64,000 bases of DNA from Bog-756 sp963824645 (GCA_963824645.1 CAWGQC010000005.1:62001-126000), one strand, 5' to 3'. Positions 42,463 to 52,070 are shown, counted from the stretch's first letter. Numbers and translations: made by a program. Notes: a model not told the origin generated them from the sequence alone.

Positions 42463-43410
42463 TCAGAAGTAGGTGATGCGGGTGGCCCGTTCCTCGACCA
42501 CGTCGAGGTCGTCGGTCCATGCTCCGGTGGAGAGGTACTTCCAGCCGCCGTCGGCCGCCACCACCACGATCGTTCCCTCGTCGATGGCGTCGGCCGTCTT
42601 GGCCGCGCCGGCCAACGCGGCCCCCGAGGAGAGACCGGCGAATATCCCCACCTCGCTGAGTCGACGGGTCCACTCAATGGACTCGCGGGGACGGACGATG
42701 CGCTTGCCGTCCAGCAGCTCGCGGCCCTTGTTATCGATGAAGATGGGTGGAATGTAACCATCGTCCAGGTTGCGGAGCCCATCGACGATCTCGCCGGCCG
42801 GCGGTTCGACAGCCAGAACCTTGACATCCGGGTTCTGTTCCTTGAGATAGCGGCCCACCCCGAGCAGCGTGCCCGAGGTTCCGAGTCCGGCCACGAAATG
42901 CGACACCTCCGGGCAGTCTCGCCAGATTTCGGGCCCCGTCCCTTCGTAGTGGGCTTTCGGATTGGCGGAATTGGCATATTGGTAAAGAAAGACCCACTCA
43001 GGATGTTCGGCGGCCAGTGCCTGGGCCCGACGCACGGCACCGTTGGAGCCCTCGGCACCGGGCGAATCGATGATTTCGGCCCCCCACACCTCGAGCAACT
43101 GACGACGCTCCACGGAGACGTTGGTGGCCAGGACCACCTTCAGTCGGTACCCCTTCAACTTGCACACCATGGCCATGCCGATGCCGGTGTTGCCGGAGGA
43201 TGGCTCGATCAGGGTCTGGCCCGGTTCGAGGAGACCTTCCTTTTCGGCCACCTCGATCATGGACAGGGCAATCCGGTCCTTGACCGAGCCGCCGGGGTTC
43301 TGACCCTCCAGTTTAATCAGGATCTTCACCCCGGTATTGGGGCTCAAGGAGCTGATATCGACCAGCGGGGTGTTCCCGATCAGCTCCAGAACCGAGCCGA
43401 AGCGAGTCAT
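42463..43410 (-). CDS. cysM: O-phosphoserine/CysO-thiocarboxylate-dependent cysteine synthase
   Basis: 315 aa PLP enzyme. GNTPLVDISSLSPNTGVKIL, NPGGSVKDRIALSMIEVAEK with the PLP lysine, IEPSSGNTGIGMAMVCKLKG and AGLGTSGTLLGVGRYLKEQN (phosphate-binding loop) are all present. Its position directly after cysO with a 4-bp overlap identifies it as the CysM that uses protein thiocarboxylate as sulfur donor to make cysteine, rather than sulfide-using CysK. This route is favoured under oxidative stress in mycobacteria. Confidence 0.93.
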   Translation of the reverse strand: MTRFGSVLELIGNTPLVDISSLSPNTGVKILIKLEGQNPGGSVKDRIALSMIEVAEKEGLLEPGQTLIEPSSGNTGIGMAMVCKLKGYRLKVVLATNVSVERRQLLEVWGAEIIDSPGAEGSNGAVRRAQALAAEHPEWVFLYQYANSANPKAHYEGTGPEIWRDCPEVSHFVAGLGTSGTLLGVGRYLKEQNPDVKVLAVEPPAGEIVDGLRNLDDGYIPPIFIDNKGRELLDGKRIVRPRESIEWTRRLSEVGIFAGLSSGAALAGAAKTADAIDEGTIVVVAADGGWKYLSTGAWTDDLDVVEERATRITYF

Positions 43411-43727
43411 GGTGAGGGGCGGGCCGGGACGGAGGATGGGTTGACAGGGACGGCACCACCGGCCACCGCCGGCAGGATCGAAATCTCGTCCCTCTCCCCT
43501 ACCGGCGTGTCGAGGGCTGACAGGTAACGCACATCGTCGTCGTTGAGGTAGACGTTGACGAACTTGTGGAGAGCGCCGTCGTCCCCGATGACCTGCCCCG
43601 ACAAACCTGGGTATTCACCCACCAGGGCGACCAGAACCTGACCGACGGTCGAACCCTCGGCCGACACCGTCTTCGCTCCTCCGGCGTGTGACCGCAGGAC
43701 GGTGGGCAAGTTGACTTGGACGGGCAC
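43407..43727 (-). CDS. cysO: Sulfur carrier protein CysO with 15-residue C-terminal extension
   Basis: 106 aa ThiS/MoaD-like beta-grasp protein. GTG 43727 is chosen because GAGGAG lies 5 nt upstream and the resulting N-terminus (VPVQVNLPTVLRSHAGG) aligns end to end with M. tuberculosis CysO; GTG 43733 overlaps the ribosome binding site. The functional C-terminus AVAGG is at residues 87-91, but here it is followed by AVPVNPSSVPARPSP before the stop. CysO must end in Gly-Gly to be adenylated and thiocarboxylated, so this protein should need proteolytic maturation, most obviously by the neighbouring Mec. Confidence 0.9.
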   Translation of the reverse strand: MPVQVNLPTVLRSHAGGAKTVSAEGSTVGQVLVALVGEYPGLSGQVIGDDGALHKFVNVYLNDDDVRYLSALDTPVGERDEISILPAVAGGAVPVNPSSVPARPSP

Positions 43728-43803
43728 GGGCACTCCTCTGTCCGGGTGGCACAGCCTGGGCCGATGGGACCCAGAAGCAAATGCTGACTAGTTCAGTGGG
43801 ATT

Positions 43804-44211
43804 TTACCTTGGCCACAGCCGGACCGGTTCCTCGGCGATGGCACCGTCGACGATCCGGTAGCTCCGTACCACTGGTTCGATGTCCCGCAGGGACACCAGC
43901 ACGTAGTGCCACTCGGGGTCGGGGGCCTGGGCCACATCGGTGGGTGAAGGATAGGCATCGGTGTGGGTGTGGGAGTGGAATACCCCGATGATGGACAGGC
44001 CGGCGGCCTCGGCGTCACGGTCGGCCCGCAGATGCTCCTTGGGGTCGACCGTGTAGAGCTTGGCCGATGCCGCCAGGTTGCGGGTCGGGTAGCAGGTGAC
44101 GGCCCTTCCGGTAGCCAGATCACCCCCGAGGAGACCGCAGGCCTCCTCGGGTAGTCCGGTCAGGCAGTGGGCGACCATCTGGTCGTGCACCAGTTTGGGG
44201 AGGATGAGCAT
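43804..44211 (-). CDS. mec: JAMM/MPN+ metalloprotease of the CysO pathway
   Basis: 135 aa. The JAMM zinc site is complete: Glu in PEEACGLLGG and FHSHTHTDAYPSPTDV (HxH-x7-SxxD). In mycobacteria Mec releases cysteine from the CysO-Cys adduct; related JAMM proteases trim C-terminal residues from pro-sulfur-carriers. First gene of the operon (76 bp before cysO). It is divergent from smpB, with 58 bp between the starts. Confidence 0.92.
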   Translation of the reverse strand: MLILPKLVHDQMVAHCLTGLPEEACGLLGGDLATGRAVTCYPTRNLAASAKLYTVDPKEHLRADRDAEAAGLSIIGVFHSHTHTDAYPSPTDVAQAPDPEWHYVLVSLRDIEPVVRSYRIVDGAIAEEPVRLWPR

Positions 44212-44269
44212 TGTCCCCCGAACGCTAATTGAAGCTGGGTGGGCGGCGGCAGACTACCGTCGAAGTGGC

Positions 44270-44806
44270 ATGAGTGCCGCACACAAGAAGACCACGGCTG
44301 ACCACCGGCCCCCCTCCGGAGGTCGCGCCCCGGGGGAGGCGAACCGGGTGGTGGCATCCAACCGTCGCGCTCGCCACGAATATGAGATCCTGGACACGGC
44401 CGAGTGCGGAATCGTTCTCCAGGGCTCGGAGGTGAAATCGCTGCGAGCGGGCCGGATCGCCCTCCAGGACGCCTATGCCCGGATCATCGACGGCGAGATG
44501 TGGTTGTTCGGGGTCCATATTCCGCCTTACGCCCAGGCCAACGGGTTCGGTGCTCACGAGCCCGACCGGCGACGCAAGCTGCTTCTTCATCGCCGCCAGA
44601 TCGACGAATGGATGGGCCGGAGCCAGCAACAGTCGCTGACCCTGGTTCCATTGTCCATCTATTTCAAGGACGGGAAGGCCAAGGTCGAACTGGCTCTGGC
44701 CCGGGGTCGTCGTCAGTACGACAAGCGCCAGGCCATTGCCAAACGGGACGCCAACCGCGAAGCGGCCCGGGAGGCTCGTACCGCCTCACGGGGCTCCGCT
44801 CGCTGA
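44270..44806 (+). CDS. smpB: SsrA-binding protein
   Basis: 178 aa from ATG 44270; TACCGT 9 nt upstream is a likely -10, giving a nearly leaderless mRNA. VVASNRRARHEYEILDTAEC, GIVLQGSEVKSLRAGRIALQ and the C-terminal KVELALARGRRQYDKRQAIA with a basic tail are SmpB signatures. It delivers tmRNA to stalled ribosomes. The tmRNA gene follows 100 bp downstream. The N-terminal ~20 residues (SAAHKKTTADHRPPSGGRAP) are an unstructured extension. Confidence 0.95.
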   Translation: MSAAHKKTTADHRPPSGGRAPGEANRVVASNRRARHEYEILDTAECGIVLQGSEVKSLRAGRIALQDAYARIIDGEMWLFGVHIPPYAQANGFGAHEPDRRRKLLLHRRQIDEWMGRSQQQSLTLVPLSIYFKDGKAKVELALARGRRQYDKRQAIAKRDANREAAREARTASRGSAR

Positions 44807-44907
44807 TCACGCACTGCTGGTCCGGTCTAGCCAACGGTGGATAGGGCAAGCCTGGCGGTAGTATGGGGTTTGTCGGTCGGGCACAACGTCCACCGTCGGA
44901 ATCCCCA

Positions 44908-45255
44908 GGGGGTGACAGGCTTCGACTCTGGTCATTGATGTAGGAGAAGCGAGCCGTGGTCTCCGGAGCCACGTTAAAGAGCCGGAACAAAAAATAAATG
45001 CCGAGCCTCAGCTCGTCATCGCAGCCTAGAAACTGCGACGTCCGACCGGTCTCAGTCCCACAGGCCGGAACCGGGCGCCATCACGTGGGACTTACCTAAC
45101 CGGTCTCGCCGACGGGCCATTAGGGAAATCTAAGCCGGATAAGGATCGCCACAGATGCCAGTAGACGTGGCGATCCTGACAATCCAAAACTGGCTGCGCT
45201 CGGAGAAGTCCTATTGAGAGGCCGGAGGACGCGGGTTCGATTCCCGCCACCTCCA
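44908..45255 (+). ncRNA. ssrA: Transfer-messenger RNA (tmRNA)
   Basis: 348 nt. The 5' end GGGGGTGACAGGCTTCGAC and the 3' end GGTTCGATTCCCGCCACCTCC form the tRNA-like acceptor and T-arm (GGGGGTG pairs with CACCTCC, including one G-U). The tag ORF appears to resume at GAG 44979 after GTTAAA and reads EPEQKINAEPQLVIAA, stop TAG 45027-45029; the hydrophobic LVIAA end is the usual degradation signal. A TAGTAT -10 at 44859-44864 could drive the precursor. Follows smpB. Confidence 0.95.
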
Positions 45256-45287
45256 CAAACAATGATCGAACGATGACCGAACGAACG

Positions 45288-45315
45288 CCCTGACCTGTTT
45301 TCCCGCAGGTCAGGG
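45288..45315. repeat. Dispersed hairpin repeat, copy 1
   Basis: CCCTGACCTG, loop TTTTCCCG, CAGGTCAGGG: a perfect 10-bp stem 32 bp downstream of the tmRNA. No T-tract follows, so it is not a standard intrinsic terminator. Identical loop and near-identical stem recur at 48309 and 50858. Confidence 0.8.
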
Positions 45316-45545
45316 TCCCCCCACCGGGGTCGGTCAACCGTTCGCGACCCTTCTTCGTTCAGCGCTCGGTAGCGAGTGGGACCGTCAGGAGCGCAGTCCG
45401 TCCGAAAATGCCGGATACCGCCCAGTACGGGTGGGAACTGTGGCAATACGGTGCCCACGGCCCTGAGCACACCCCATGCACACTGAGATCGCTTCTAGGC
45501 GCTCAACCGACCCCAGGTGAGAGCCGGATTTCAGCGACCGCTACG

Positions 45546-47723
45546 ATGAAACAGCGCTTGCAACCGAGGGGATCACGGGAAATGTTAGGGCGGCAGCTCG
45601 GCGGAGGGCCAAACAGCAGGTTCCGTCGAGACATCGAAGGAATGAGAGCCATTGCGGTCTTGGCTGTCGTCCTTTACCACGCCCATGTCGGACTGCTGCG
45701 GGGCGGCTTCACTGGGGTCGACGACTTTTACGTCATCTCGGGTTTTCTGATTACCGGGTTGTTGTGGCGCCAGCTATCCGAAGATGGCAGACCTTCCCTT
45801 TTGTCGTTCTACGGCCGTCGCATACGACGACTCCTCCCCATGTCCTTCTTGGTCTTGCTGGCAACGGCAATAGCATCTGTTCTGTTCCTTCCTCCGCTCC
45901 AAGCACACGCCGCCCTCAAAGACGGTATGTCGGCCGCGGCTTATGTTTCGAACTACCGCTTTGCTTCGCTACAAACCAACTACTTGACTTCCAGCCTGCC
46001 GCCATCTCCTTTCCAACAGTATTGGTCCCTCAGCCTGGAGGAGCAGTTCTATTTGGTCTGGCCCGTTCTCTTGATCCTCGGTTCGCTGGGTTGGGGACGG
46101 TTTCGGCCAGCGCGTCAGATTCGGCAACCATCACGCACCAAGGCGGTCATCACGCTGGCTGCCCTCGGCGCCACCTCGTTTATCGCCGGTGTGTGGCTCA
46201 CGCACACCTCGCAACCCTGGGCCTTCTTTTCCCTCCCGACCCGTGCATGGGAACTCGCCGTCGGCGGCCTCGTGGCCTTTGCCGCCCACCGGTTGCGCAA
46301 CCTGCCCGCGCCTCTTGCTTCGATTCTGGGCTGGGCCGGTTTGGTGATGGTCGTCGGCTCGGCGCTGGTCCTGTCGGGATCAGTCCCCTATCCAGGTTTT
46401 GCTGCCCTAGCCCCCGTATTGGGAACTGCAGCGGTGATTGCTTCGGGCTGCGCTGCACCGAAGGCCGGTCCATCGCTGCTGCTTGGCCGCAACACCGCTC
46501 AGATGGTTGGTCGAGTCTCGTACTCCTGGTACCTATGGCATTGGCCGATTCTCATTCTTATACCGGTGGCGATCGGTCACAGTCTTTCTCTCGGTGAGAA
46601 CCTGACCCTGGTCGTTGCCAGCTTCGCGGTCGCAGCGATCTCGTTTGTCGCCATCGAGAATCCCCTGAGGAATTCGGCTTGGCTGCGGGCTCAACCACGC
46701 CGCGCTTTGACTCTTGGCTGTGGGCTCACATTGTCGGCACTGGCTGTGTGCTTTCTGTCCGTCCAAACCCTTCCCTCCCTCGCAGGGAAGGGGCGAGCGG
46801 CAGCAGCCCCACTGGTCTCACCGTCACTCGGAAATGGAAGAACCTCGTACGAAAGCGCCCTGAGATCGGCGACCTCTCAGGTGCAGCAGGCAGTTCGCCA
46901 TTCACTCCTCTTGAACAGCGTGCCCACCAACCTGGTCCCGTCGCTCCCGAAGGCCGGCGATGATCTGCCCCCCATCTTTTTCAACTGCCAAGACCTCTTC
47001 TCGTCGATCGCGGTGCCACCCTGTCTCTTCGGTGACAAGTCGTCCCACTCGTCCATTGTCCTGTTCGGTGACTCGCACGCTTCGATGTGGTTTTCGGCGG
47101 TGGACAGTGCCGCCAAGCAGTTAGGAATGGGCCTTCACAGCTGGACGAAGGACGCCTGCCCCCCTCTCAAGATTCCGGTCTTCCTGCCCGCGTTGAACCG
47201 CCAGTTCACTGAGTGCGTCCGGTGGCGCCAAAAGGTTCTAACCCTGGTCGCGAAGACTCACCCAGCTCTGGTCGTATTGGGTGTCACCCGCCTCTATACG
47301 CAGGAGTACGGATTTACCGCATATAGCCCGCAATGGCTCCGGGGTCTGGCGGCAATGGTGAGTGCCATCCGACGCCTCGGCCCGAAAGTATTGGTCATCG
47401 GTCCGATACCTCTGCCCCCGGAGTCGATTCCCGATTGTCTGTCGGTCCATTTGACTTCAGCCTCGGCCTGCAACATTCCGCTGTCCCAAGGTATCAATGA
47501 GCACGGCAAGCTGGCTGAAGAGCGCGTCGTCCACGCTGTAGGCGGAAACTACTTCGACCCCGAGTCGTTGCTCTGCACCGCAAGCACGTGTCCCGCCATT
47601 GTAGATAACATCCTCGTGTACAGGGATGACAGTCACATGACAAACACCTACGCGTCCTATCTGGCGCCTGTGATCACCGATGAGTTGGGTCTTGTTCTCG
47701 GAGGAGGTCGACCGGGCCGCTAA
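45546..47723 (+). CDS. OatA-like membrane acyltransferase with C-terminal SGNH domain
   Basis: 725 aa from ATG 45546 (KQRLQPRGSREM...); the frame is open upstream into the tmRNA side but without support. Residues ~30-400 are an acyltransferase-3 domain with ~10 helices (RRDIEGMRAIAVLAVVLYHA, YVISGFLITGLLWRQL, YWSLSLEEQFYLVWPVLLIL). The C-terminal extracytoplasmic SGNH hydrolase-like domain has IVLFGDSHASMW (GDSH) and YRDDSHMTNTYA (DxxH). Such proteins O-acetylate peptidoglycan, polysaccharide or surface lipids. Long non-coding stretches flank it. Confidence 0.9.
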   Translation: MKQRLQPRGSREMLGRQLGGGPNSRFRRDIEGMRAIAVLAVVLYHAHVGLLRGGFTGVDDFYVISGFLITGLLWRQLSEDGRPSLLSFYGRRIRRLLPMSFLVLLATAIASVLFLPPLQAHAALKDGMSAAAYVSNYRFASLQTNYLTSSLPPSPFQQYWSLSLEEQFYLVWPVLLILGSLGWGRFRPARQIRQPSRTKAVITLAALGATSFIAGVWLTHTSQPWAFFSLPTRAWELAVGGLVAFAAHRLRNLPAPLASILGWAGLVMVVGSALVLSGSVPYPGFAALAPVLGTAAVIASGCAAPKAGPSLLLGRNTAQMVGRVSYSWYLWHWPILILIPVAIGHSLSLGENLTLVVASFAVAAISFVAIENPLRNSAWLRAQPRRALTLGCGLTLSALAVCFLSVQTLPSLAGKGRAAAAPLVSPSLGNGRTSYESALRSATSQVQQAVRHSLLLNSVPTNLVPSLPKAGDDLPPIFFNCQDLFSSIAVPPCLFGDKSSHSSIVLFGDSHASMWFSAVDSAAKQLGMGLHSWTKDACPPLKIPVFLPALNRQFTECVRWRQKVLTLVAKTHPALVVLGVTRLYTQEYGFTAYSPQWLRGLAAMVSAIRRLGPKVLVIGPIPLPPESIPDCLSVHLTSASACNIPLSQGINEHGKLAEERVVHAVGGNYFDPESLLCTASTCPAIVDNILVYRDDSHMTNTYASYLAPVITDELGLVLGGGRPGR

Positions 47724-48856
47724 GGGCTGTCGTGGCGATGTCCTGTGACAGATAGCTAAGGAGTCCGGACAGGATCCCCGCCCGGCATTCCCGGCGGTGA
47801 TGTTTTCAGATGCTCGACGGCGACCATCCCTCTTTGGCTCGTGCGTGATCGGGTCTCGCGCCCTGGGGCTCGAATGAGGGGCCCGTGGAGCGGAGCGTCG
47901 TACGGAGCGTCCAGACCCTGCCAGAGCCGGACGGCCGATGGAGTGTCTGCTCACAGCTTCGCCGGCATTTCCGCCGGCCAACTCGAGGACGCCCCTGGAG
48001 TGCTCAGCAGCCGTCAGGAGTCGGCTGACTTGCGAGTCGAACTGATCCGGTACCTCCCCTGGCCAGATCAGAACGCTTCACCGTTAACGCGCTATCGCCA
48101 AGACTGTCCAGCGGCGGCCGCCCCTGTGTCGACGACGACGGCGCTCCGGAAGGGGTCGGAACACAGTCCCATCACTGCACGTGCCGACCTTGTAGCGAAG
48201 CGGGCAATACCCGAATTCATCTCAGCCTCACGCATTGCGTACCCCATCAAGCCAGGTCAACGGGCCAGGAGGGGCCCGAACACAGTCCCCTAACCTCAAC
48301 GAACGATCGCCTGACCTGTTTTCCCGCAGGTCAGGCCATTCCGCGTCCGGCTCCGGCCGACCCGATGACATCAAAATGACACAAGAGAGTGACGAGGTGT
48401 CTGTAACCAGGTATCCACTGGAGCCTGTACCGCAGTAGCACTGGCTGGCCCCATTCTGAGTACCTGACGCTTCGGATCTCAGTGGGGCGCGGTGTTCGAG
48501 CCCCTGAGACTACGTGGACACAACGTGCCCCACCCATCCGGAGTGGTGACGGACGTGGTCGGTATGGGGGCTTGTTCATCGGAGTCAGCCTCCTTTCCGG
48601 TCAGGTTCAGAAGATCACCACAACGGGAACGGCGGCGCCGCCTCCAGGTCTGCGCTAAGCAATTCGGAACTCGGACGAAGAGGGGCGGTGGAAAATGGGG
48701 CGAGTCAGACGATTCAGACCGGACTTTCGCGATTTGCGTCACTACGGATCAACTCACACTGTCGCTTGCCCCCGTGTCAGGTTGGCGGCAGTGCACATGT
48801 TCGCCATCTCGCTGCAAGGCAGGACGGCTGTCGCTGACATCGGGACCGCCAGCTAA
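47724..48856. other. 1.1-kb gene-poor region
   Basis: Open frames on both strands lack family features, good starts or neighbours. The region holds copy 2 of the hairpin repeat (48309-48336). It may be decayed coding sequence or the scar of an insertion; no transposase, tRNA or CRISPR is visible. Confidence 0.5.
48309..48336. repeat. Dispersed hairpin repeat, copy 2
   Basis: GCCTGACCTG, loop TTTTCCCG, CAGGTCAGGC: 10-bp stem identical to copy 1 except for the outermost pair (G-C instead of C-G). The preceding ACGAACGATCG also resembles the CGAACGAACG before copy 1. Confidence 0.8.
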
Positions 48857-50161
48857 ATGTCGCCGGACACCGACGATGAAGAGATAGGGCCCAGCGGTGG
48901 CGGACTGAGCCGTCGGGATGTGAGAGTTCAGCCGACCAAAGAGTCGAACGGCAGATCAGAGCAGAGTCGGTCCAAGCAAGCGACGATCGGTAATTCATTT
49001 TCTCCGAGTCGCAACAGCCTCAATTTTCTTCGCCTTGTTCTCGCCGCAACAGTCGTCATATCCCACGCCATTTTACTTGGTGGTTTCGGAGTCGGCGATA
49101 TCTTCCACCAACCGACTGACCTTGGTACCGCAGCTGTCTACGGATTTTTCGGGATCAGCGGCTTCCTCATCGCTGGCAGCGCCCTTCGAAATGGATTCGG
49201 TCGTTACCTCTGGCAACGGTTTCTGCGTATCTTCCCGGGGTTCTGGGTTTGTCTTGTGATGACGGCGTTCTTCTTCGGGGCGATCGCCTGGATGACCACA
49301 CCTCATCCGGCACCGCTCGCTTGTGGTCTCGGGTGCTATCTGAAAGCGCCACAAGGCCCGTTCGAATACGTGTACAGAAATTTCCTGCTCCTCATGCAGC
49401 AGTCCAAGATCTCGAACACGCCAAACAATGGCCAGTGGAACGGATCACTCTGGACTTTATTCTATGAGTTTCTCTGCTACTTGTTGCTTGGAGCATTGGC
49501 CTTGCTGGGGTTACTGCGACATCGAGTTCTCGTAGCATGCTTCACTCTCGGCATCTGGATTGTCGCTGCTATTCGAACCTTCGATACCCACCTGTTCGGA
49601 AACTTCACCGTGATGACGCTGGCCCAACTCTATTTCAGTAACCGAGAAACAGATGTGAACTTCATCGCTATGAAGCTCTTTACTTTTGTGCCGATTTTCT
49701 TGGTAGGTTCCCTTCTTTTTCTTTACAAGGAGAAGATTCCAGATTCCGGATTCATCGCTTTAGCCTGTACTGGCGTTTTCGCCTTGGGCATCTGGTTGCC
49801 ATTCGGTGGGCGAATCGGGTTCTGGTCAATGACTGGTGCAGATCTTTTGGCACCCGCCATCGCCTATCCACTGCTTTGGTTGGGCATCCACCTTCCGTTC
49901 CACCGTCTTGGCATCCATAATGACTACTCCTATGGCGTCTACATCTACGCCTATCCGGTCCAGCAATTATTGGCAGCGTGGCATGTTCCACTGTGGGGAT
50001 ATTTCCCGTATCTGGGTCTCTCGCTCCTCGGGGTTGCTCCGTTTGCGGTGGCAAGTTGGTGGATCGTCGAAAAGCGAGCGCTTAGTCTGAAAAGGTTCCA
50101 ACTCAATCGGCGCGCTTCGCCGGTACCGTCTCGACCACCGCGGACGGAGAAAGGTCGGTGA
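48857..50161 (+). CDS. Acyltransferase family 3 membrane protein
   Basis: 434 aa. After a ~50-residue charged N-terminus, SLNFLRLVLAATVVISHAIL is the acyltransferase-3 start (RxxxxxxVxxxH), AVYGFFGISGFLIAGSALRN the GFFxxSGFL motif, and NGSLWTLFYEFLCYLLLGAL the WTLxxEFxFY motif; ~10 helices in all. No SGNH domain. Related enzymes add acyl groups to extracellular sugars. Slightly lower GC than the core genes, suggesting acquisition together with the neighbouring acyltransferase. Confidence 0.88.
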   Translation: MSPDTDDEEIGPSGGGLSRRDVRVQPTKESNGRSEQSRSKQATIGNSFSPSRNSLNFLRLVLAATVVISHAILLGGFGVGDIFHQPTDLGTAAVYGFFGISGFLIAGSALRNGFGRYLWQRFLRIFPGFWVCLVMTAFFFGAIAWMTTPHPAPLACGLGCYLKAPQGPFEYVYRNFLLLMQQSKISNTPNNGQWNGSLWTLFYEFLCYLLLGALALLGLLRHRVLVACFTLGIWIVAAIRTFDTHLFGNFTVMTLAQLYFSNRETDVNFIAMKLFTFVPIFLVGSLLFLYKEKIPDSGFIALACTGVFALGIWLPFGGRIGFWSMTGADLLAPAIAYPLLWLGIHLPFHRLGIHNDYSYGVYIYAYPVQQLLAAWHVPLWGYFPYLGLSLLGVAPFAVASWWIVEKRALSLKRFQLNRRASPVPSRPPRTEKGR

Positions 50162-52070
50162 CCTCGTCGACAGCCCGAGTGCCCCTGAGTTCGAGTATGG
50201 CCGTCTCCTACGTCGAGGGGGACCGATTTTACCTGAGCCACCCATCCTTTCGGCGATGGCCCCGATCGGTTGGTATGCGTTTGGTGATCGTCACAAATGT
50301 GACAGGTCGACCGGTGGGCGGGGAAGAACAGCACCCGTCCTAAAGTGCTTGGGCGGCCGGAGCGGGCACGTCCCCTTGATGCGGGGGCTCCAAGAGACCA
50401 CCGAGCCGGTGCTGTCTTGCACAAACCATCCCAACACATTTTGGAGCCCGATGCTCGGCGGCAAAGCGCTGGTTTCCACAGCGCCCGACCCGGACTCGGA
50501 CCGGGGCGCCCACCGGGTAAGGACCCGTTCCCCGGCCACCGGGGTGACGGACGAGGAGAACGACTTGGGTTCAAAGATGCCTTCGACAGGTTCGTTCGTA
50601 CCATCGACGACAGATACGTCTACGCGACCGGCTCGCGGGCTGAACGACGAGGACCAACCGGCCGCACAAGCCGGGATCCGAATTTTCGGACGGTACGGGG
50701 CAACGGACTGTAGGCAGAGGAACATCCGGATCGCCTCACGCACCCCGGCCACATACTTTTAGCTGGGGCTGTGAAGACACCGGCGCTTAACCTGTGGAAA
50801 CTCCCCTCCCCGGCCGCCGTTCCCACTGGTCACGGTGTTTCGTTAACATGCCACCATCGCCTGGCCTGTTTTCCCGCAGGCCAGGCGGTTTCTATTCCAC
50901 CTGGCCGGGCGGAGACCCACCGATGGCGGCGGCCGACCACAATTTCGTCTGACATGGCGGTCATGACGCCCACCGCTCCACACGGGGGAGCGAGGAGCCC
51001 GTGAGGGTGTAGGACTGGGCCTGGTCGGGCCAGCATCAGTACGGGGGGATTCCACTTGCTGGCCCGGCGTGGGGTGGGGCGGATGCATGACCGGCTTACA
51101 GCAGAGGATCGTCGTCGGATTCGGATGAAACCACATCGGCGGCAGTCAGTTCCCATGGTGATCCTGGAACATTCTCCTCCGGGTTGAACAACAGAGCTCC
51201 TTCGGGCGTACATCTGAGACAGGCTCCCGAAATCTCCCCCCTGGAGCCCTTCCTGCCCGCTGCCCTCGTGCCCCCGCTTGGGGGCGGCAGGGCGGGGGTT
51301 CCCTAGAGGCCGCGATGGGAGCGGAACTGTGGCCACGCTGCCCGTCCGAGGGCAGCGTCACAATGGCCGACACTCGACCGGTAGCGACAACCGCCGACCG
51401 ACGCAACGGTGCGAGCAGCGTAGGGGCCATCAGCTGCCTCGAATCCGCCTATACCCGGGAACACGACCTCCCTGTGGCCCCATTGGCCAACGCCAGCGGG
51501 GCCGACGTCCAACCAACATCGGACAATGTGGCCGCCGCCCTGAGGCGGCCACCCTCAATCCCGACCTGACCCAGGAACCTGGCCCGATCTACGACGACCC
51601 GGCGCCCGCCACCTACCCGTAGTCGTCGTACGGCTATCTGCTCACACCGTGCCCGCCCACCCGCAGTCCCGTCTGTGATGTACCGGGTGGCCCGGCACTG
51701 TTCCCGGCGGCCACGCGACGGGAACTAGGCCAGTTCATCGACTGCCTGGCCTGCGCCGGGTAGCAGGACATGGCCGACCTCGGCTAAACCCCACTCTCAC
51801 CGGCTCTGGTCAAGGATGACTTCACGGCCATCGCCCAATCGCCGGCTCAGTCGAACCCAGGACTCCGACCGCCTCCAACAGCAAGAACCCCTCCATCGAC
51901 GGATGAGATCTGCTGTCGGGCGCCGCCACGCCGACCAACGGACCTGACGGCAGGGGCCGGCCCCGCCCACGGCTCGGCTGCTGACCCGGCCAGAGCCCAC
52001 CCGGTGGCCCACGGACGGCGAATCGAGTGACGCCATTGTCTACGACGGCCGTTGACGGCAGAATCGGTTC
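50162..52070. other. 1.9-kb gene-poor region
   Basis: Contains hairpin copy 3 and several frames of 100-170 codons on both strands, none with recognisable domains, ribosome binding sites or conserved composition. Around 51560-51790 a plus-strand frame is broken by closely spaced stops, suggesting decayed coding sequence. TTGTCT (52036-52041) and CAGAAT (52059-52064), spaced 17 bp, are the likely promoter for the PhyH gene at 52071. Confidence 0.5.
50858..50887. repeat. Dispersed hairpin repeat, copy 3
   Basis: CGCCTGGCCTG, loop TTTTCCCG, CAGGCCAGGCG: 11-bp stem. Relative to copies 1 and 2 one internal A-T pair is replaced by G-C on both arms, a compensatory change that preserves the stem. 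Confidence 0.8.

Noticed and set aside
43407..43454. CysO tail as a frameshift artefact
   Set aside because: No alternative frame gives a stop directly after Gly-Gly, so a single indel would not restore a normal end.
45288..45315. Hairpin after ssrA as an intrinsic terminator
   Set aside because: No T-tract follows either arm and the same structure recurs in two places not following a gene end.
50291..50752. 153-codon minus-strand frame in the gene-poor region
   Set aside because: No ribosome binding site, domain or neighbour link; composition not distinct from other chance frames.
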